64,000 nt of DNA from Dasypus novemcinctus (lineage: Eukaryota > Chordata > Mammalia > Cingulata > Dasypodidae): the NCBI RefSeq assembly GCF_030445035.2, contig NC_080689.1:24643278-24707277 (forward strand). The letters are read 5' to 3'. Position 1 is the stretch's first letter, and every line of letters begins with the position of its first letter. The notes under the pieces were generated by a model. The model saw only the letters and a list, made by a program, of their open reading frames with translations. It was not told the DNA's origin and made no database searches. The position numbers and the translations under genes are program-made. This document shows, piece by piece, positions 10,436 to 22,029 of the stretch.

Positions 10436-11880
10436 ATGGGAAACTCCCAATCATTACCTCTGAAAGAAACTCCCCTTGGTTATCTCCTCTGTAACCTCAA
10501 AACTTTACCCCAGATGAGAAATCAAACCAAAGCAACTCATTTTTTAACTCTACCACCATTTGGCCTCAATATAAAATAAACAACAAAGCCAACAGCCAGA
10601 ACACAGCACTTTTGATATCCAAGCTTTACCCAACGTAATGGCAAATAGTCCAAGGTTCCCTACGTTCAGGCTTTCTTCTTCCTCTGCAACCACTCATTCC
10701 TTCGCCAATCTTGCCACACCTATCAAATTCTTCTTCTCCGGGACGGACCTCCCCTCCTGCGTGAAAATTCTCCCTCCAACTTCGACCGTTCCAATCATGC
10801 CACCAACCCTATGCCCCACCAGCTTCCTCTAAGCCCATCCCTTCCTACTCCCGTTCCACAACTGCTCCCCCCGAGTCCTCCTCTTTTCCCCACCCACTAC
10901 CCGCTCCTGAACCCAACTCATTACTCCCAGCTCCCTAGCCCCAGTCCCTGTCCTCCCCCTCAGGGAAACTGCAGGGGCCAAAGGAATTGTCCGTGTTCAC
11001 ATCTCCTTTTCCCTCTCAGACCTCACCCACATCAAGAAATGTTTACGCGCCTTTCCCGCCAAGCCCACATAGGAATTCCAATACATTACTCAGTCAGAGA
11101 CCTAACCTTCCAGGACGTCTATGTTATTATTTTCTCCTCCACCACTCCCAAAGAAAAAATCCAAATTTGGGCAGTGGCTACAGCCTTCACTGATACCCTT
11201 CATACCCAGAACCCTAACTGCCACCTCGCCGGCCCTATGGCCATACCCACTACAGCCCTGGACTGGGACTACCAACCAAACTCCCCAGACCTTATAAGTA
11301 TATGTCACATTTCCTAACTTGCATAATCAAAGGAATGAAAAAGGCATCCCTAAAAGCAGTAAATTATGACAAAATTGAGGAAGTAACCCAAAAACCCAAT
11401 GAAAATCTGGTGGCATTCATGAACAGACTAACTGAAGCCCTTTTAAAATAAACTAACCTCAATCCCAGCTCAGAAGCAGGAAACTATACCTTTTTCTCTC
11501 TCAGTTCTCCCCAAACATTAGAAAACGTGCTCACTCTCTCTCCCAGTCCGCCCCAGACATTAGAAAAAAATTACAAAAACTAGAAGACATGCCACAAAAC
11601 CCTCAAAAAGACTTGATTAAAACCACCTTTAGGGTCTTTAACAATAGAGATGAAAAACTAAAACAACAAAATTTAAAACAAGAACAGGCAAAATACAGTT
11701 TAATTGCAGTCACTATCCAGGACAGCCAAAAGCAACCTTCTAACTTAATCAAGTTCCAGCAGGACCCTGCTTCAAGTGTGGTCAAGACAGACAACGGGCA
11801 AAAGTGTACTCCAATCCCAAGGCTCTGCTGGGTCTATGCCCAGTGTGTGGGGCTAAAGGACACTGGAAATTGAGTTGCCC
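10436..11880 (+). pseudogene. gag remnant of the provirus
   Basis: An ATG-GGA at 10436 starts a matrix-like frame with a glycine at position 2, as for myristoylation. A long Pro/Ser-rich stretch (about 10800-10990), a capsid-like segment (about 11040-11450) and a Lys/Gln-rich helix (about 11590-11720) follow. The second nucleocapsid zinc knuckle, CX2CX4HX4C, is intact at 11837-11878; the first is degenerate. Several frameshifts and stops break the gene, so no Gag can be made. Confidence 0.85.
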
Positions 11881-11936
11881 TCAGGTCTAAGGCCAGTGAG
11901 CTCGTCCCCAAAACAAGTCCAAACCCAGAACCCGGA

Positions 11937-12165
11937 TTGTCCCTTCCAGAATTACTGGGACTGGCCACTGAAGACCAATGCTGCCCAGGCTCAGATACCG
12001 TCTCCATCACCAAGGCTGAACTCGGGGTAACAATAGTGGTAGCAGGTAAGCCAATCTCCTTTCTAATTAGACACAGGGCCACATATTCGGTCTTACAAGA
12101 ATACTCCGGACCTTTAGTCCATTCTTCAATTCTCTATTGTGGGGGTTATCGGCCAAGTGTCTAAT
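11937..12165 (+). pseudogene. Retroviral protease remnant
   Basis: An open frame with the flap-and-core pattern of a retroviral aspartic protease. At the position of the catalytic Asp-Thr-Gly triplet (about 12066-12076) the reading frame is locally disturbed and the catalytic Asp is absent. The protein would be inactive. Confidence 0.7.
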
Positions 12166-12479
12166 CCCTTCCAAACCCAACCTTTAACATGCCTCTTAGA
12201 AACCATTTCCTTTACACACCCCTTCCTAATAATACCTGCCTGCCCCACTCCACTAATTGGGTGAGACCTGCCTAAAATGTCATTCCACCATCATTATTCT
12301 GATCCCTAACTCCCAAAAATCATCCCTACTCCTTATGGCCCCACAGCCAACCCCATTCCCTGATCTCCCCTCCATCCTCCTAGAACATGTAAACACTATG
12401 GTGTGGGAAACCAAATGCTCCTCCGTAGCAAGCCACACCCCAATTAAAGTAACACTCAAGAGTAATACCCCTTTTCCTA

Positions 12480-13150
12480 ACAAACCCCAATATCATGCTC
12501 CCTCAACCCCAAGCCTTGCTAGGGTTAAAGCCCATCATTAACAAACTCCTTGCTGCTGGAATTGTGTGCCCAACTGACTCCCCCACTGATACCTCAATCC
12601 TAGCAGTTAAAAAAACAAACAACTCTTACCATTTGATCCAAGACCTCCCTTACAGACCCCAATCTTCTGGCAAGGTAGAACAAACAAATGGTTTAATCAA
12701 AACCCATCTTACCAAACTATGATCCAAACTCAGGCTACCTGGATAAATTTGCAACTTACTGCCCTCCTAAAACTCTGCTCCATACCTCATTACCCTCACC
12801 ACTTAAGCCCATTTGAAATAATGTACGGACTCCCTTATGTACTGGAAACGAACCCTCCACCACCTCCCTGCTAGTAGATTATCTCCCTATTCTAAATCAA
12901 ACATGACGCTTTCTACAAAAAGTAGACCACAATGCTCTACTGAAACCCATACCAGGACTTTTACCCACTAATCTATATCCCAGAAACTGGGTTTATTTTA
13001 AAACCCTCCATCTTAAACCACCCCAGACTTTGAGGTCTGGTCCATATCTAGTTCTCCTAACAACTCCAATGGCAGCAAAACTATCAGCTTTTCCCTCCTG
13101 AATTCACCTTATGAGGTTAAAACTTGCCCACAAATTAACAGAAACAAACT
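12480..13150 (+). pseudogene. pol remnant with a large internal deletion
   Basis: About 50 codons resembling the extreme N-terminus of reverse transcriptase (12495-12645) run directly into the C-terminal part of integrase (about 12648 onward, with the PQSSG-x-VE signature and, at about 13020-13100, the GPY-type C-terminal module). The catalytic reverse transcriptase, RNase H and integrase core are missing, roughly 2 kb or more by comparison with intact gammaretroviral pol. Confidence 0.8.
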
Positions 13151-13449
13151 CCAGTCCCACCCTGCCCTCACGTTCTGACCTCATCCCAGAAGAATCAACT
13201 CCAGCACTTCTACCTACACCTGCAAACGTCACGGAAACTTCAAATTACAAATAAAAAGGCTCCCTGGTGAGATCCCCCCAACCCCTCCCCTTAATAAGCC
13301 CCCACCATAAATTCTTTAAAATTATATCCTCACATTTGCCTCCCATACCACAGTCCTTCACCATACCCCAAGTCCTAAGCTTTATCCAAGAAAACCTCAT
13401 ATCCTTCACCCACCCAAACCCAGTTTTTCTCCTTTGTCTTGTTAATACT

Positions 13450-15235
13450 CCTTTACCATAATTAAAACACTTGGTTTCACTCTACCCCTTGTTTTCCTAT
13501 TACATTGCCACACCATCCCTACTTTTCCACCCCTAAATCAAGCTGCCCCAGTACAAAACCTCCTTAATGTCCAACACCTCAAACGAGCTCTAAACTTACC
13601 TTCAATCTGCTAAATAACACCAAAATTGCTGGTTATACCTCTCACTATCTTCCTCTGCATATACAGCACTACCCACATCTCTAAAAACCAGGATTAATAC
13701 CTCAACATCATTAACATACTCCAAACAGAGAATATCCAAACGGTTAGAGAATATCTTCAAAGGCAGAGCCGACACCTTCTGAAGCAACTACCCTACTGCT
13801 GCCACAAATCGAGCCTCCATACTATACACAGCCTGCAAAAAAATCCTCATGAAATTTCTCCATCTTAATCCTCCTATTACAGGCCCTAGACTGCCAACAA
13901 CCCCCTTCTCACACAGGCCCCTATGTATCACCTGTCCCGCACGACCAGGAGGCGATCCAGCTGGATCCCTGCCCCCCATGCTGTTCAATACCACCCTTAC
14001 GGTTAACCCATCACACGAACATCTATCGCAGAGAGTGGACTCTAGCACCATTCCCAGGGCTGATGCTAAATTCCTAAGCCTAGTCCGTTTTCAGGGCTTA
14101 TCCAGCTTACCGCTGATGCACACCAGGGCATTTCAATTCTGTCCAGGCCATCCCATCATCAGGGAGGGACTCTTTCTTGGCAACCTAACAAAGATGACCA
14201 AACCAAATGCCATAAACTCACCTCATTATCCAAAACTTCTTCAGAATATTACATAGACCCTTATAAACACTTCATCTTTCACAGTCCTTCCCCCAATCCC
14301 TCTACAACCCTACAACCACTAAATGGCACCACCCTGGAGGGAACCATCTATGCCTAGGAAAAAGAAACAAGGCAACAACTCCAACACCTGTTCTCCATAC
14401 CTGTGTCCACCTGTCTACATGGGCAGGGAATTTTCTTTCTCTGTGGCACAGCCACCTACCTATGCCTTCCCACAAAATGGACTGGAACTTGCACTTTAGT
14501 ATTCCTCTCTCCCAATGTAAACATAGCTCCAAATAACCAGAGCCTGCCAGTCTAATAAGGCACATATTAGACCAAAATGAGCTATCATTTTACTCCCTCT
14601 CATGGCCATTCTGGGAATAACAGCTGGAATAGGCACTGGAATTGGAGCACTGACTACATCCCTTACCTATTTACAAACATTATCTCAGGATCTCCAGGAA
14701 AGTCTAGATTAAATCTCCAAAAGCCTTATACAAGTACAAGATCAGGTAGACTCCCTGGCAGCAGTCACCTTACAAAACCGATAAGGCCTAGACCTCCTAA
14801 CCACAGGAAAAGGCGGACTCTGCCTATTCTTCGAAGAATGCTATTTTTATGTCAACCAGTCTGGAATAGTTAGAGATGCAGCAAAAAAACTAGCTAACCG
14901 AGCCTTCAAAATTTGCCAACATTCATCAAACTCCTGCGGACAATGGATTCATAGTTCACCATGGTTCTCATGGTTAATTCCTATCCTTATCCCACTTCTA
15001 GCTCTCATTCTTCTCCTATCAGCAGGTCCATGCATCTTCTGCGCAATATCACAGTTTATTCAAACAACAGTCCAGAATGCCACCCATAATCATGAAGATA
15101 ATCTTCTCCCGCTGCGGGAAATACAGAACCAGCTGCTGAATCAAAAGTCAATGCCCAAAGGGGGACAACAACGGAATCCAGAAGGAAGTAGCCAGGAGAA
15201 TTTCAATGCCCCCACTCTCTCACCTTCCCCCCTTA
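13450..15235 (+). pseudogene. env remnant of the provirus
   Basis: The surface part (about 13500-14570) is broken by many stops. The transmembrane part is better preserved: a hydrophobic fusion-peptide-like stretch near 14585-14690, a heptad region, the gamma-type CX6C-C cysteine cluster around 14815-14865, and a hydrophobic membrane anchor at about 14965-15045 followed by a short cytoplasmic tail. Stop codons interrupt the heptad region and the segment before the cysteines, so no functional protein is expected. Confidence 0.8.
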
Positions 15236-15268
15236 AACTTCTTAATTTTCTCTAACTAAAGTTGGGAA

Positions 15269-15628
15269 TGTTAGGATGTGTGCTCGTGCTCCAAGTTCGT
15301 AGGTGCTCAAACACAGGAGGCCCTGTTCTGGCCCTTGCTTATCACCATTCCCACAAGGCCACGGAACATTCCTTCCCCAATGGTTGGACACTTCTCGAAC
15401 ATTACGCCCTACTCTGAAATAGCTAAGTTGGTATTTTCCCACCCTATAGCTTCTCACCACACCTACGCGTCACTTCTGTAAACCTGCCCAGTTCTCCCAG
15501 CTCAAAAGGAGCACTCCTAACCTGGACGGGCCAAAGTTTCACTTCAGACCTCTGTCAGGCCGGCAATCTATTAAACTCCTGCCTGAATCTCTATTGGTCT
15601 CTGAGCCTCTTTAACCTGGAACCTAACA
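15269..15628 (+). repeat. 3' LTR of the provirus
   Basis: Aligns over its whole length with 9698-10073, with many scattered differences. It is preceded by a purine-biased AAAGTTGGGAA, a degenerate polypurine tract. Confidence 0.92.
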
Positions 15629-15725
15629 GGGCGGGAGTGGGGTATATGGGAATCCCCATACTTTCGGTGGAACTTCTCTGTGATCTAAAATTTCTTTAAA
15701 AATAAAGTTTATTATATGGGGAAAA
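15629..15725 (+). mobile_element. L1M-type 3' end, right part
   Basis: GGTATATGGGAATCCCCATA and TTTAAAAATAAAGTTTATTA parallel the uninterrupted copy at 26530-26612, so the provirus inserted into this older repeat. Confidence 0.65.
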
Positions 15726-15921
15726 AAGTATAGGTAAACACATTCTTTGTCAAGAAAAAACATTCTTTCCTTCCCCCTTATATATAAGGTAATATACATT
15801 AAAAGAAGAGACATGTAATAATTTTACATTACCTCCTTGAAGCTATATGAGTTCCACAATGAAAAAAAAAACAACAGGCAAACATATTTTTAAACTGGCA
15901 TCCAACGATTGTAAAACTTAC

Positions 15922-16030
15922 CTCTGCACTTTTCAGAGATTTCAAAAGATTATTTACTGTTTCTGGAAATGCACTGCCTAACATTCTCCCCATTTTTTCA
16001 TAAAACGCTCCAACACAAGCCACTGCAGCC
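15922..16030 (-). CDS. HEATR5B: HEATR5B coding exon 3
   Basis: This 109 bp minus-strand exon encodes [16 protein letters not shown] followed by a helical segment ending SLKSAE. The first base completes a split codon from the exon at 18416-18627, and 36 full codons follow. The acceptor is TTTTAG above 16030 and the donor is GTAAG below 15922. It encodes residues 114-149 of the N-terminal HEAT array. The exon sits about 290 bp downstream of the 3' LTR of the provirus that fills the next intron, so the insertion did not touch coding sequence. Confidence 0.93.
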
Positions 16031-16739
16031 CTAAAAGAAATTATATTTTTGGTGGTAATTGTCCAGGTTAGCAATACAATTTCATTACATTTTTCTCATT
16101 GTCAGAAATCAATTTGTATTGTCTAAGTCATTTTTTGCTCTAAGCCTTGAATTGATTTTCAACTTTTAAAATTTTTTTCTTTATAATTGCAACAAGCAAC
16201 ATAAAGTTAATAAGACTATATTTTTGTTAGGAGTACAAGAAAATAAGTATATATTTGTACATAGTAAATCACACTTGTCCATTGGGAAGAGGCCTAACCT
16301 TTCCTTTAAAAAAGACTTCACAAATTATATTATACCACAATGATCCCTCTCTTCTCTCATATATAATTCTTAATGTCAACCATTCATTTTGATAAAATTA
16401 TATTCTTTATTATGCTGTGATTTGACCATTTTATATATCTATATTAATCTCACCAGTGGAATTGTAAATGTGGAAAACAAGAAATACCCCTCATACATTT
16501 TATTTTGCTCACAGTACCTACCTCATAGTACACAATTAAAAGGAGGCACTTAAAAAAACACATGTAAAGTTCAACCTAAATGATGTTAATGACACATGTG
16601 ACTACTGGAAAGAAGAAATGCAATAGCACACAGTTCTACACGAACAATGAAATTACCCACCATCACTCCCTCAAATAGTGAATAAGTGGATAGTTGTGAG
16701 TTTACCTTAGAGAGGCTGGAATAGGACATAGTGCTTAAA
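16031..16739. other. HEATR5B intron, nothing recognised
   Basis: AT-rich intronic sequence. No coding features and no repeat I can name. Confidence 0.55.
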
Positions 16740-16935
16740 AGCATATGCTTTGGAATTTGGCAGATCTGTGCTTAAATCCTAAAACCTGCCAAGATCTGTG
16801 CTTAAATCCTAAAACCTGCCACCTAATAGCTATGTGACTTGAGCACATTACTCTGAGGCTGAGAGAGGTTAAGTAAATTTAACTCAAGATCATACAGTAA
16901 TAAATAGTAGAATAAGGGAATCCATCTTCAACACT
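16740..16935 (+). repeat. MIR with internal 30 bp duplication
   Basis: MIR text: a TGTGACTTGAGCA segment, then GGTTAAGTAAATTTAACTCA. A 30-base unit starting AGATCTGTGCTTAAATCC occurs twice in exact tandem, at 16762-16791 and 16792-16821. Confidence 0.8.
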
Positions 16936-16977
16936 TTAACTCCACATGCCATGCTCTTCTCAAAATTTTACAGGCTA

Positions 16978-17279
16978 GGCAAGCGGATATGGCTCAAGAA
17001 ATTGAGCTCCTGCCTACCACATGGGAGGTCCCTGGTTTGGTTCACAGAGCCTCCTAAAGAAGACTATGGATAGGCATGGCAAGATGATACAAGCAGAACA
17101 AAAAACATAATGAGACACACAACAAAGCAGGAAATGAAGGTGGCTCGAGTGACTGGGGGCCTCACTCCCACATCAGAGGTCCCAGGTTTGGTTCCCAGAG
17201 CCTCCTGAAGAAACAAGGAAGATAAGTGCAAACAATGAGGGGGTGGAGAGAAATAATTAAATCTTAAAAAAAAAAAAAA
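16978..17279 (+). mobile_element. Dimeric tRNA-headed SINE
   Basis: Two tRNA-like heads follow one another: one at about 16980 (GATATGGCTCAAG ... GGTCCCTGG) and one at about 17130 (GGTGGCTCGAGTG ... GGTCCCAGGTTTGG). An A-rich tail follows. The target duplication is about AATTTTACAGGCTA (16964-16977) and AATTTTTGCAGGCTA (17280-17294). Confidence 0.8.
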
Positions 17280-17429
17280 AATTTTTGCAGGCTAAAAATG
17301 AACATAAATTTCTGATCTAATGCCAGAAATTCCTAAAGAGATCCTATGCAGCCACCGGAAATACACATGAATAAATCCTACTTAACCAGAACTACAAAAT
17401 TACAGGTGGATTTGCTAAGTAATGAAGAA

Positions 17430-17665
17430 CTAAAGCATCAAAGAACAGAGGAGAGCAAACGATACCCACAGGCCAAATCCAGCTGGCTACCTACATTTAT
17501 AAATCATAGTTCACAGCCATGCTCATTCATTACATACTATATATGGCTGCTTTTGCAGTACAATGGCACAGGGGAAGATGACCATATAGCTCACAAAGTC
17601 AGGAATATTTATTAGCCGGCCCTTTATAAAAAGTTTATGGACTGCTGGCCTACAACATCCATCTT
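17430..17665 (+). repeat. Ancient dispersed repeat fragment
   Basis: Text of the type CAGGCCAAATCCAGCTGGC ... ATATGGCTGCTTTTGCAGTA ... CGGCCCTTTATAAAAAGTTT occurs widely in mammalian genomes. I believe it is DNA-transposon derived but cannot fix the family. Confidence 0.5.
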
Positions 17666-17933
17666 TCTCTCTTCTCTCCCTAACCCTTTACCAAGTTAAT
17701 TTCCATGCATCCTTCATGACCTGGCTAAAGCTTGAAGAAGCCTTCCTTGACACACACCTCACTAACCTTATTTTGTTATTATTTTCCCTCATAACACTCT
17801 TCACTATACTGCAATTGTTGATTTTCTTATCTTTCTTACAAGACACATTCTCATACCTGTTATCCTCAACATTTGCTCTAGAAACATCTGGCCTTGAACC
17901 AAACCACAAATATAGATCAAGAATAGGACTGAG

Positions 17934-18340
17934 GCGGCGGACTTGGCCAAGTGGTTAGGGCATCCGTCTGCCACATGGGAGGTCCGTGGTTCAAATCCCA
18001 GGCCTCCTTGACCTGTGTGGAGCTGGCCCACGTGCAGTGCTAATGCATGCAAGGAGTGCCCTGCCACACAGGGGTGTCCCCCTCATAGGGGAGCCCCATG
18101 TGCAAGGAGTGCGCCCCGTAAGGGGAGCCACCCAGCGCGAAAGAAAGTACAGCCTGCCCAGGAATGGTGCCGCACACACGGAGAGATGATGCAACAAAAA
18201 GAAACAGATTCCCATGCCGCTGACAACAACAGAAGCAGACAAAGAAGATGCAGCAAATAAACACAGAAAACAGACAACGGGGGTGGGGAGGGGGAAGGGG
18301 AGAGAAATAAATAAATAAATAAATCTTAAAAAAAAAAAAA
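17934..18340 (+). mobile_element. DAS-type SINE, full length
   Basis: Same structure as the copy at 7447. The target duplication is AGAATAGGA-TGAG with one difference (17920-17933 and 18341-18354). It lies about 75 bases from HEATR5B coding exon 2. Confidence 0.9.
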
Positions 18341-18414
18341 AGAATAGGATTGAGTCCATAATCTAGCAATCAACAAACATGCAGGCCAAGAGACTCTGTC
18401 AAAATAAATACTTA

Positions 18415-18630
<216 letters not shown>

Positions 18631-19074
18631 TTATTTAAAAACAAACAAAAACACATTGTTTTCTTATATACATTTTTCTTACTTTTTAGTCAATATAAAA
18701 AAATACTTAACATTTAAGGTACTCCAATAAATTAGTCTATATTATATTAAGCACAACACAAGAATTTTCAAGATAAGAAAGAATTCAGTAACAAAGGAAC
18801 CAAAGATTTAATCTTTCCTAGATTAAATATTCCCCTTCATTTCTCTCCAATATCAAAAAGTTAGCTGCCAATAAAAGTGAGTACTCTGGATTGAAAAATT
18901 TTGCAGACCAACTTACTAAGAAATAAACCAGTAATCAAAAGATGTGAACTCTTTGACAAAGTCCATTTTATCTGATACTAGTATAGCTACCCTAGTTCAC
19001 CTTTGTTTATTACTTACATGGTATATATTTTTCCCATGCCTTCACTTTCAGTCTACTTGTATCCTCGGATTTTT

Positions 19075-19257
19075 TTTCAAAGATTTATTTATATATCCCC
19101 CTCCCCCAACTGTCTGTTCCCTGTGTCCATTCACTGTGTGCCCTCTGTGTCTGCTTGTCTTCTCCCCAGGAGGCACTGGGAACTGAACCAGGGACCTCCG
19201 ACATGGGAGAGAGGTGCCCAATTGCTTGAGCCACCTCCGCTCTCTCTACTTCCATAT
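19075..19257 (-). mobile_element. Short tRNA-headed SINE, minus strand
   Basis: Antisense copy with TGGTTCAGTTCCCAGTGCC-type B-box region and a T-rich start (AAAGATTTATTT on the plus strand). Confidence 0.7.
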
Positions 19258-20414
19258 TTGAATTTAAGGTGAGTCTTGTAAACAGCATACAGTTGGGTCA
19301 TAAATTTTTAGCCATTCTGCCAATCTCTGTCTTTGACTGGAGAGTTTAATCCATTTACAATTTAAAAGAAACAGATTATAGAAAGCTTTCTTCTGTCATT
19401 TTGCTATTTGGCCTTTGTAAGTCTTATACATTTTTTTGCCCCAATTATTTCATTAACGCCGACTCTCATATTTATTTGATTTTTTTGTATTGTACCATTT
19501 TGAGTACCTTCTCATTTTTTCTATGTATATTTTTCATGTATTTTCTTTGTGGTTACATGGAACTAATATTTAACAACCTACATCTCTAGAAGTCACATTT
19601 GATGCCGACTTAACTTTGATACCATATACATACACTGTCCTATACCCCATGTTCCCACCTATTTGTTGTACTTTTCACAAATTATATTTTTATACTCTAT
19701 TTTCCAAACCATAGATTTATCATTACATATTACACATTTGCATTTTTGTACCAGAAGTAAAAAATGGAGCTAAATACCAAAAAATACAATAAAATAGTAC
19801 TGGTATTTATAATTACCCCATGTAATTACCTTGATTTCTTCATGCCATTTCCATCTACTACCTAGGGTCTTTCCCTTTCAATCTGAAGGACTCTAACACT
19901 TAGCATTTCTTCTAGGGCTGAATTAGTGGTGACAAAATCCCTCAGCTTTTGTTTATTTGGGAATGCCGTAATCTCTCCCTCACTTTTGAAAGACATTTCC
20001 CCAGATATAAAATTCTTCGGTTGGCAATTATTTTCCTTCAGTATTTTAAATACTATACCCTACTGCCTTCTTGCTTCCATAATATCTGATGAGAAATCTG
20101 CACTTAGTCTTATTGGGACCCCCTTGGACAAAACACGCTGTGTTGTTGTAGTTTTTTTTATAGCATTCAAAGCTCTCTTCCTATTCTTTACATTCAAGTT
20201 TGATACTATTTGTCTGGGCAGGTTTCTCTTCAAGTTTATACTGTTTGTGGGCTGCTGGGGTCTGTGGATTTGCATATATATGTCTTTTGCTAAATTTGGG
20301 AAATTTTCTGGCATTATTTCTTTGACTATTCCTTCTGACCTTTTCTTTCTTTTTTCTCTTCTGGGACTCCCATAATGCATATATTGGTGCACTTGATGGT
20401 GCCCATAGCTGTTT

Positions 20415-20717
20415 TCAGCTATTTTTGCTTTTAGTATTTCTTTTTTTTTCCTGCTTCTCAATATGACTCATTTCAAGTGTCTTGTGTTCAAGATCACGGA
20501 TTCTTTCTTCTGCCAGCTCCAACCTGCTGCTGAAATTCTCTAAGGAATATTTCATCTCAGGTATTGTGGTCTTTAATTCCAGTAGTTCTGTTTGGTTCCC
20601 TTTTAAAATTTCTAACAGTTTATTGAGATTCTCATATTGTAATTTCTTTGTTTTTCTGGTATTTTTTAGTTCTTTTTCTGTATTTTCCTTTATTTCCTGG
20701 AGAATAGTGAGGATCAT
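20415..20717 (-). pseudogene. ORF1p coiled-coil remnant of HAL1-type element
   Basis: A 100-codon minus-strand frame beginning MILTILQEIKENTEKELKNT. It has heptad spacing and the typical SRLELAEERIRDLEHK end of the L1 ORF1p coiled coil. It stops before the RNA-binding domain; a second frame (20461-20060) overlaps the HAL1 distal module. Confidence 0.75.
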
Positions 20718-22029
20718 TCTTTAAAAATCTTTCTCCAGTACATCCATAGTCTGGTCTTCTTTGTAGATGTTTTCTGGATTTTTATCCTCTTCCTTTAGAG
20801 GGAACATCATTTGCTATTCCTTAGTTTTGTAATCCTTTGTTGCATACTGTACATTTTTTAAAGTGTTAACTCTCTTGTTATGACAGCGTTTTCCTTGAGT
20901 GCCGGGAACTAACAAAACCAAACAATCCAAAACAAAATATGCCTTCCAAAGTCTTTACAAATTAGTCTGCTATGGTTGGTGTTCTCCTTCAGAGTTCGGC
21001 ATTCTTATCAGGAAGATCAGTATAAGGTGAATGAATGCAAAGTGCAGGGTCCCCCCTGTCTTTTCTGAGCCTGTGTCCTGTCCTGGACTTGTGCTTGCTA
21101 GTGGCCTTAAGCCCCTTCCATTTACACTTAAGAACTCTTCCATTTACAGGTATGTAAATACCCCCTCTATTCCCAATGAAATAGACTTTCTCTCTCTCCC
21201 GGGTTCTCTATTACATGACTGAAAGTAGGTATGCCTTTATCCCACGCTGTTTTGATTTGTTTCTTATTCTGCTTTAGCTGTGCCAAGCTGCTTCTGCCTG
21301 GAAGCAAATTCTGGAAGGGCAAGCCAGAGAGGAGTCTGCCTCCCAGCTCATTAGAACCAAAATAAAGGCATGCTACTATGCGCATAGGGGTTATCCACTC
21401 TCACCAGATCAGGGCCAAGGACCCACAATGGAAGCAAAGGCTGGTTCCACACCATGCTGTGGAGGGGTTGAGGAAGGGGCCAGCAAGGGCACCAGGAGCT
21501 TCTCCTGTGGCTTCTGAAGCTGTGTTTTCTTGATTCCACACTCGCCCAGTTACTGCAGCCCTTGAACTGTTTTCCAGTTTTGAGGAAGAGTTCTGTCTTT
21601 AAATCTCTCTTTCACTTCTGCCTTAGTGGGGTTGGAACAAGGGCCACCCTTAGAGCTGGATTCCAGAGATCTGAAGTAGCTGATCAAAAGCAGTGATTAG
21701 CCATTCCAGATTATGGGAGGACTAGGTCTTTATCACCTACCCTGGAACCAGCAAGCTGCCTCAGGTGCTGCAGGCTGTGGACCCCACTGGCACCTGCTGG
21801 AAGGCTGAGGATAGGGGATGGTAGCTGCTGCAAGTATGGTGAAAACTACCAGTATTTATCACAATTTACCAGCTTCTTCCTCTAGCTCTTCCTTGGATGC
21901 TGCACAGTGTTCCACTAGCTCCAAAGGTTTGAAATAGTTGATTCAGACAGTTCCTACCAGTTCGGTAGTTACTGTGTAGAGGGAATGATTCCTGGAGCTT
22001 TTACTCCACCATCTTTGCACAATCCCAAC

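Larger units (their letters stand above)
9698..15628 (+). mobile_element. Decayed gammaretrovirus-like endogenous provirus (ERV-F-like primer site)
   Basis: Two direct LTRs (376 and 360 bp, both TGTTAGG...CCTAACA) flank remnants in the order gag, protease, polymerase, env. The primer-binding site TGGTGCCAAAACCTGGGA at 10076-10093 matches the 3' end of tRNA-Phe except at two positions, the type used by the ERV-F group. Two-knuckle nucleocapsid and Env features place it with gamma-like (class I) retroviruses. The internal part is only about 5.2 kb because most of reverse transcriptase, RNase H and the integrase core is deleted. All genes carry stops and frameshifts. It lies antisense in a HEATR5B intron, the usual surviving orientation. 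By eye the LTRs differ at roughly one base in eight to ten, so it is old. A clean target duplication is not visible. Confidence 0.9.
18935..22020 (-). mobile_element. HAL1-type half-L1, minus strand
   Basis: Read on the minus strand: an L1-type 5' end with AAGATGGTGG near 22013, a 5' UTR (to about 20740), an ORF1 remnant (20717 down to about 20415), the HAL1-type distal module (about 20440-19900) and an A+T-rich 3' region to about 18935. No reverse transcriptase sequence is present. The distal module matches that at 3110-3535 on the plus strand. It is in the same orientation as HEATR5B, in its intron, and is split by a SINE at 19075-19257. Confidence 0.7.

Noticed and set aside
10811..11317. 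Open frame of 168 codons as a stand-alone gene
   Set aside because: It is part of the provirus gag remnant (Pro-rich linker and capsid) in one of several broken frames.
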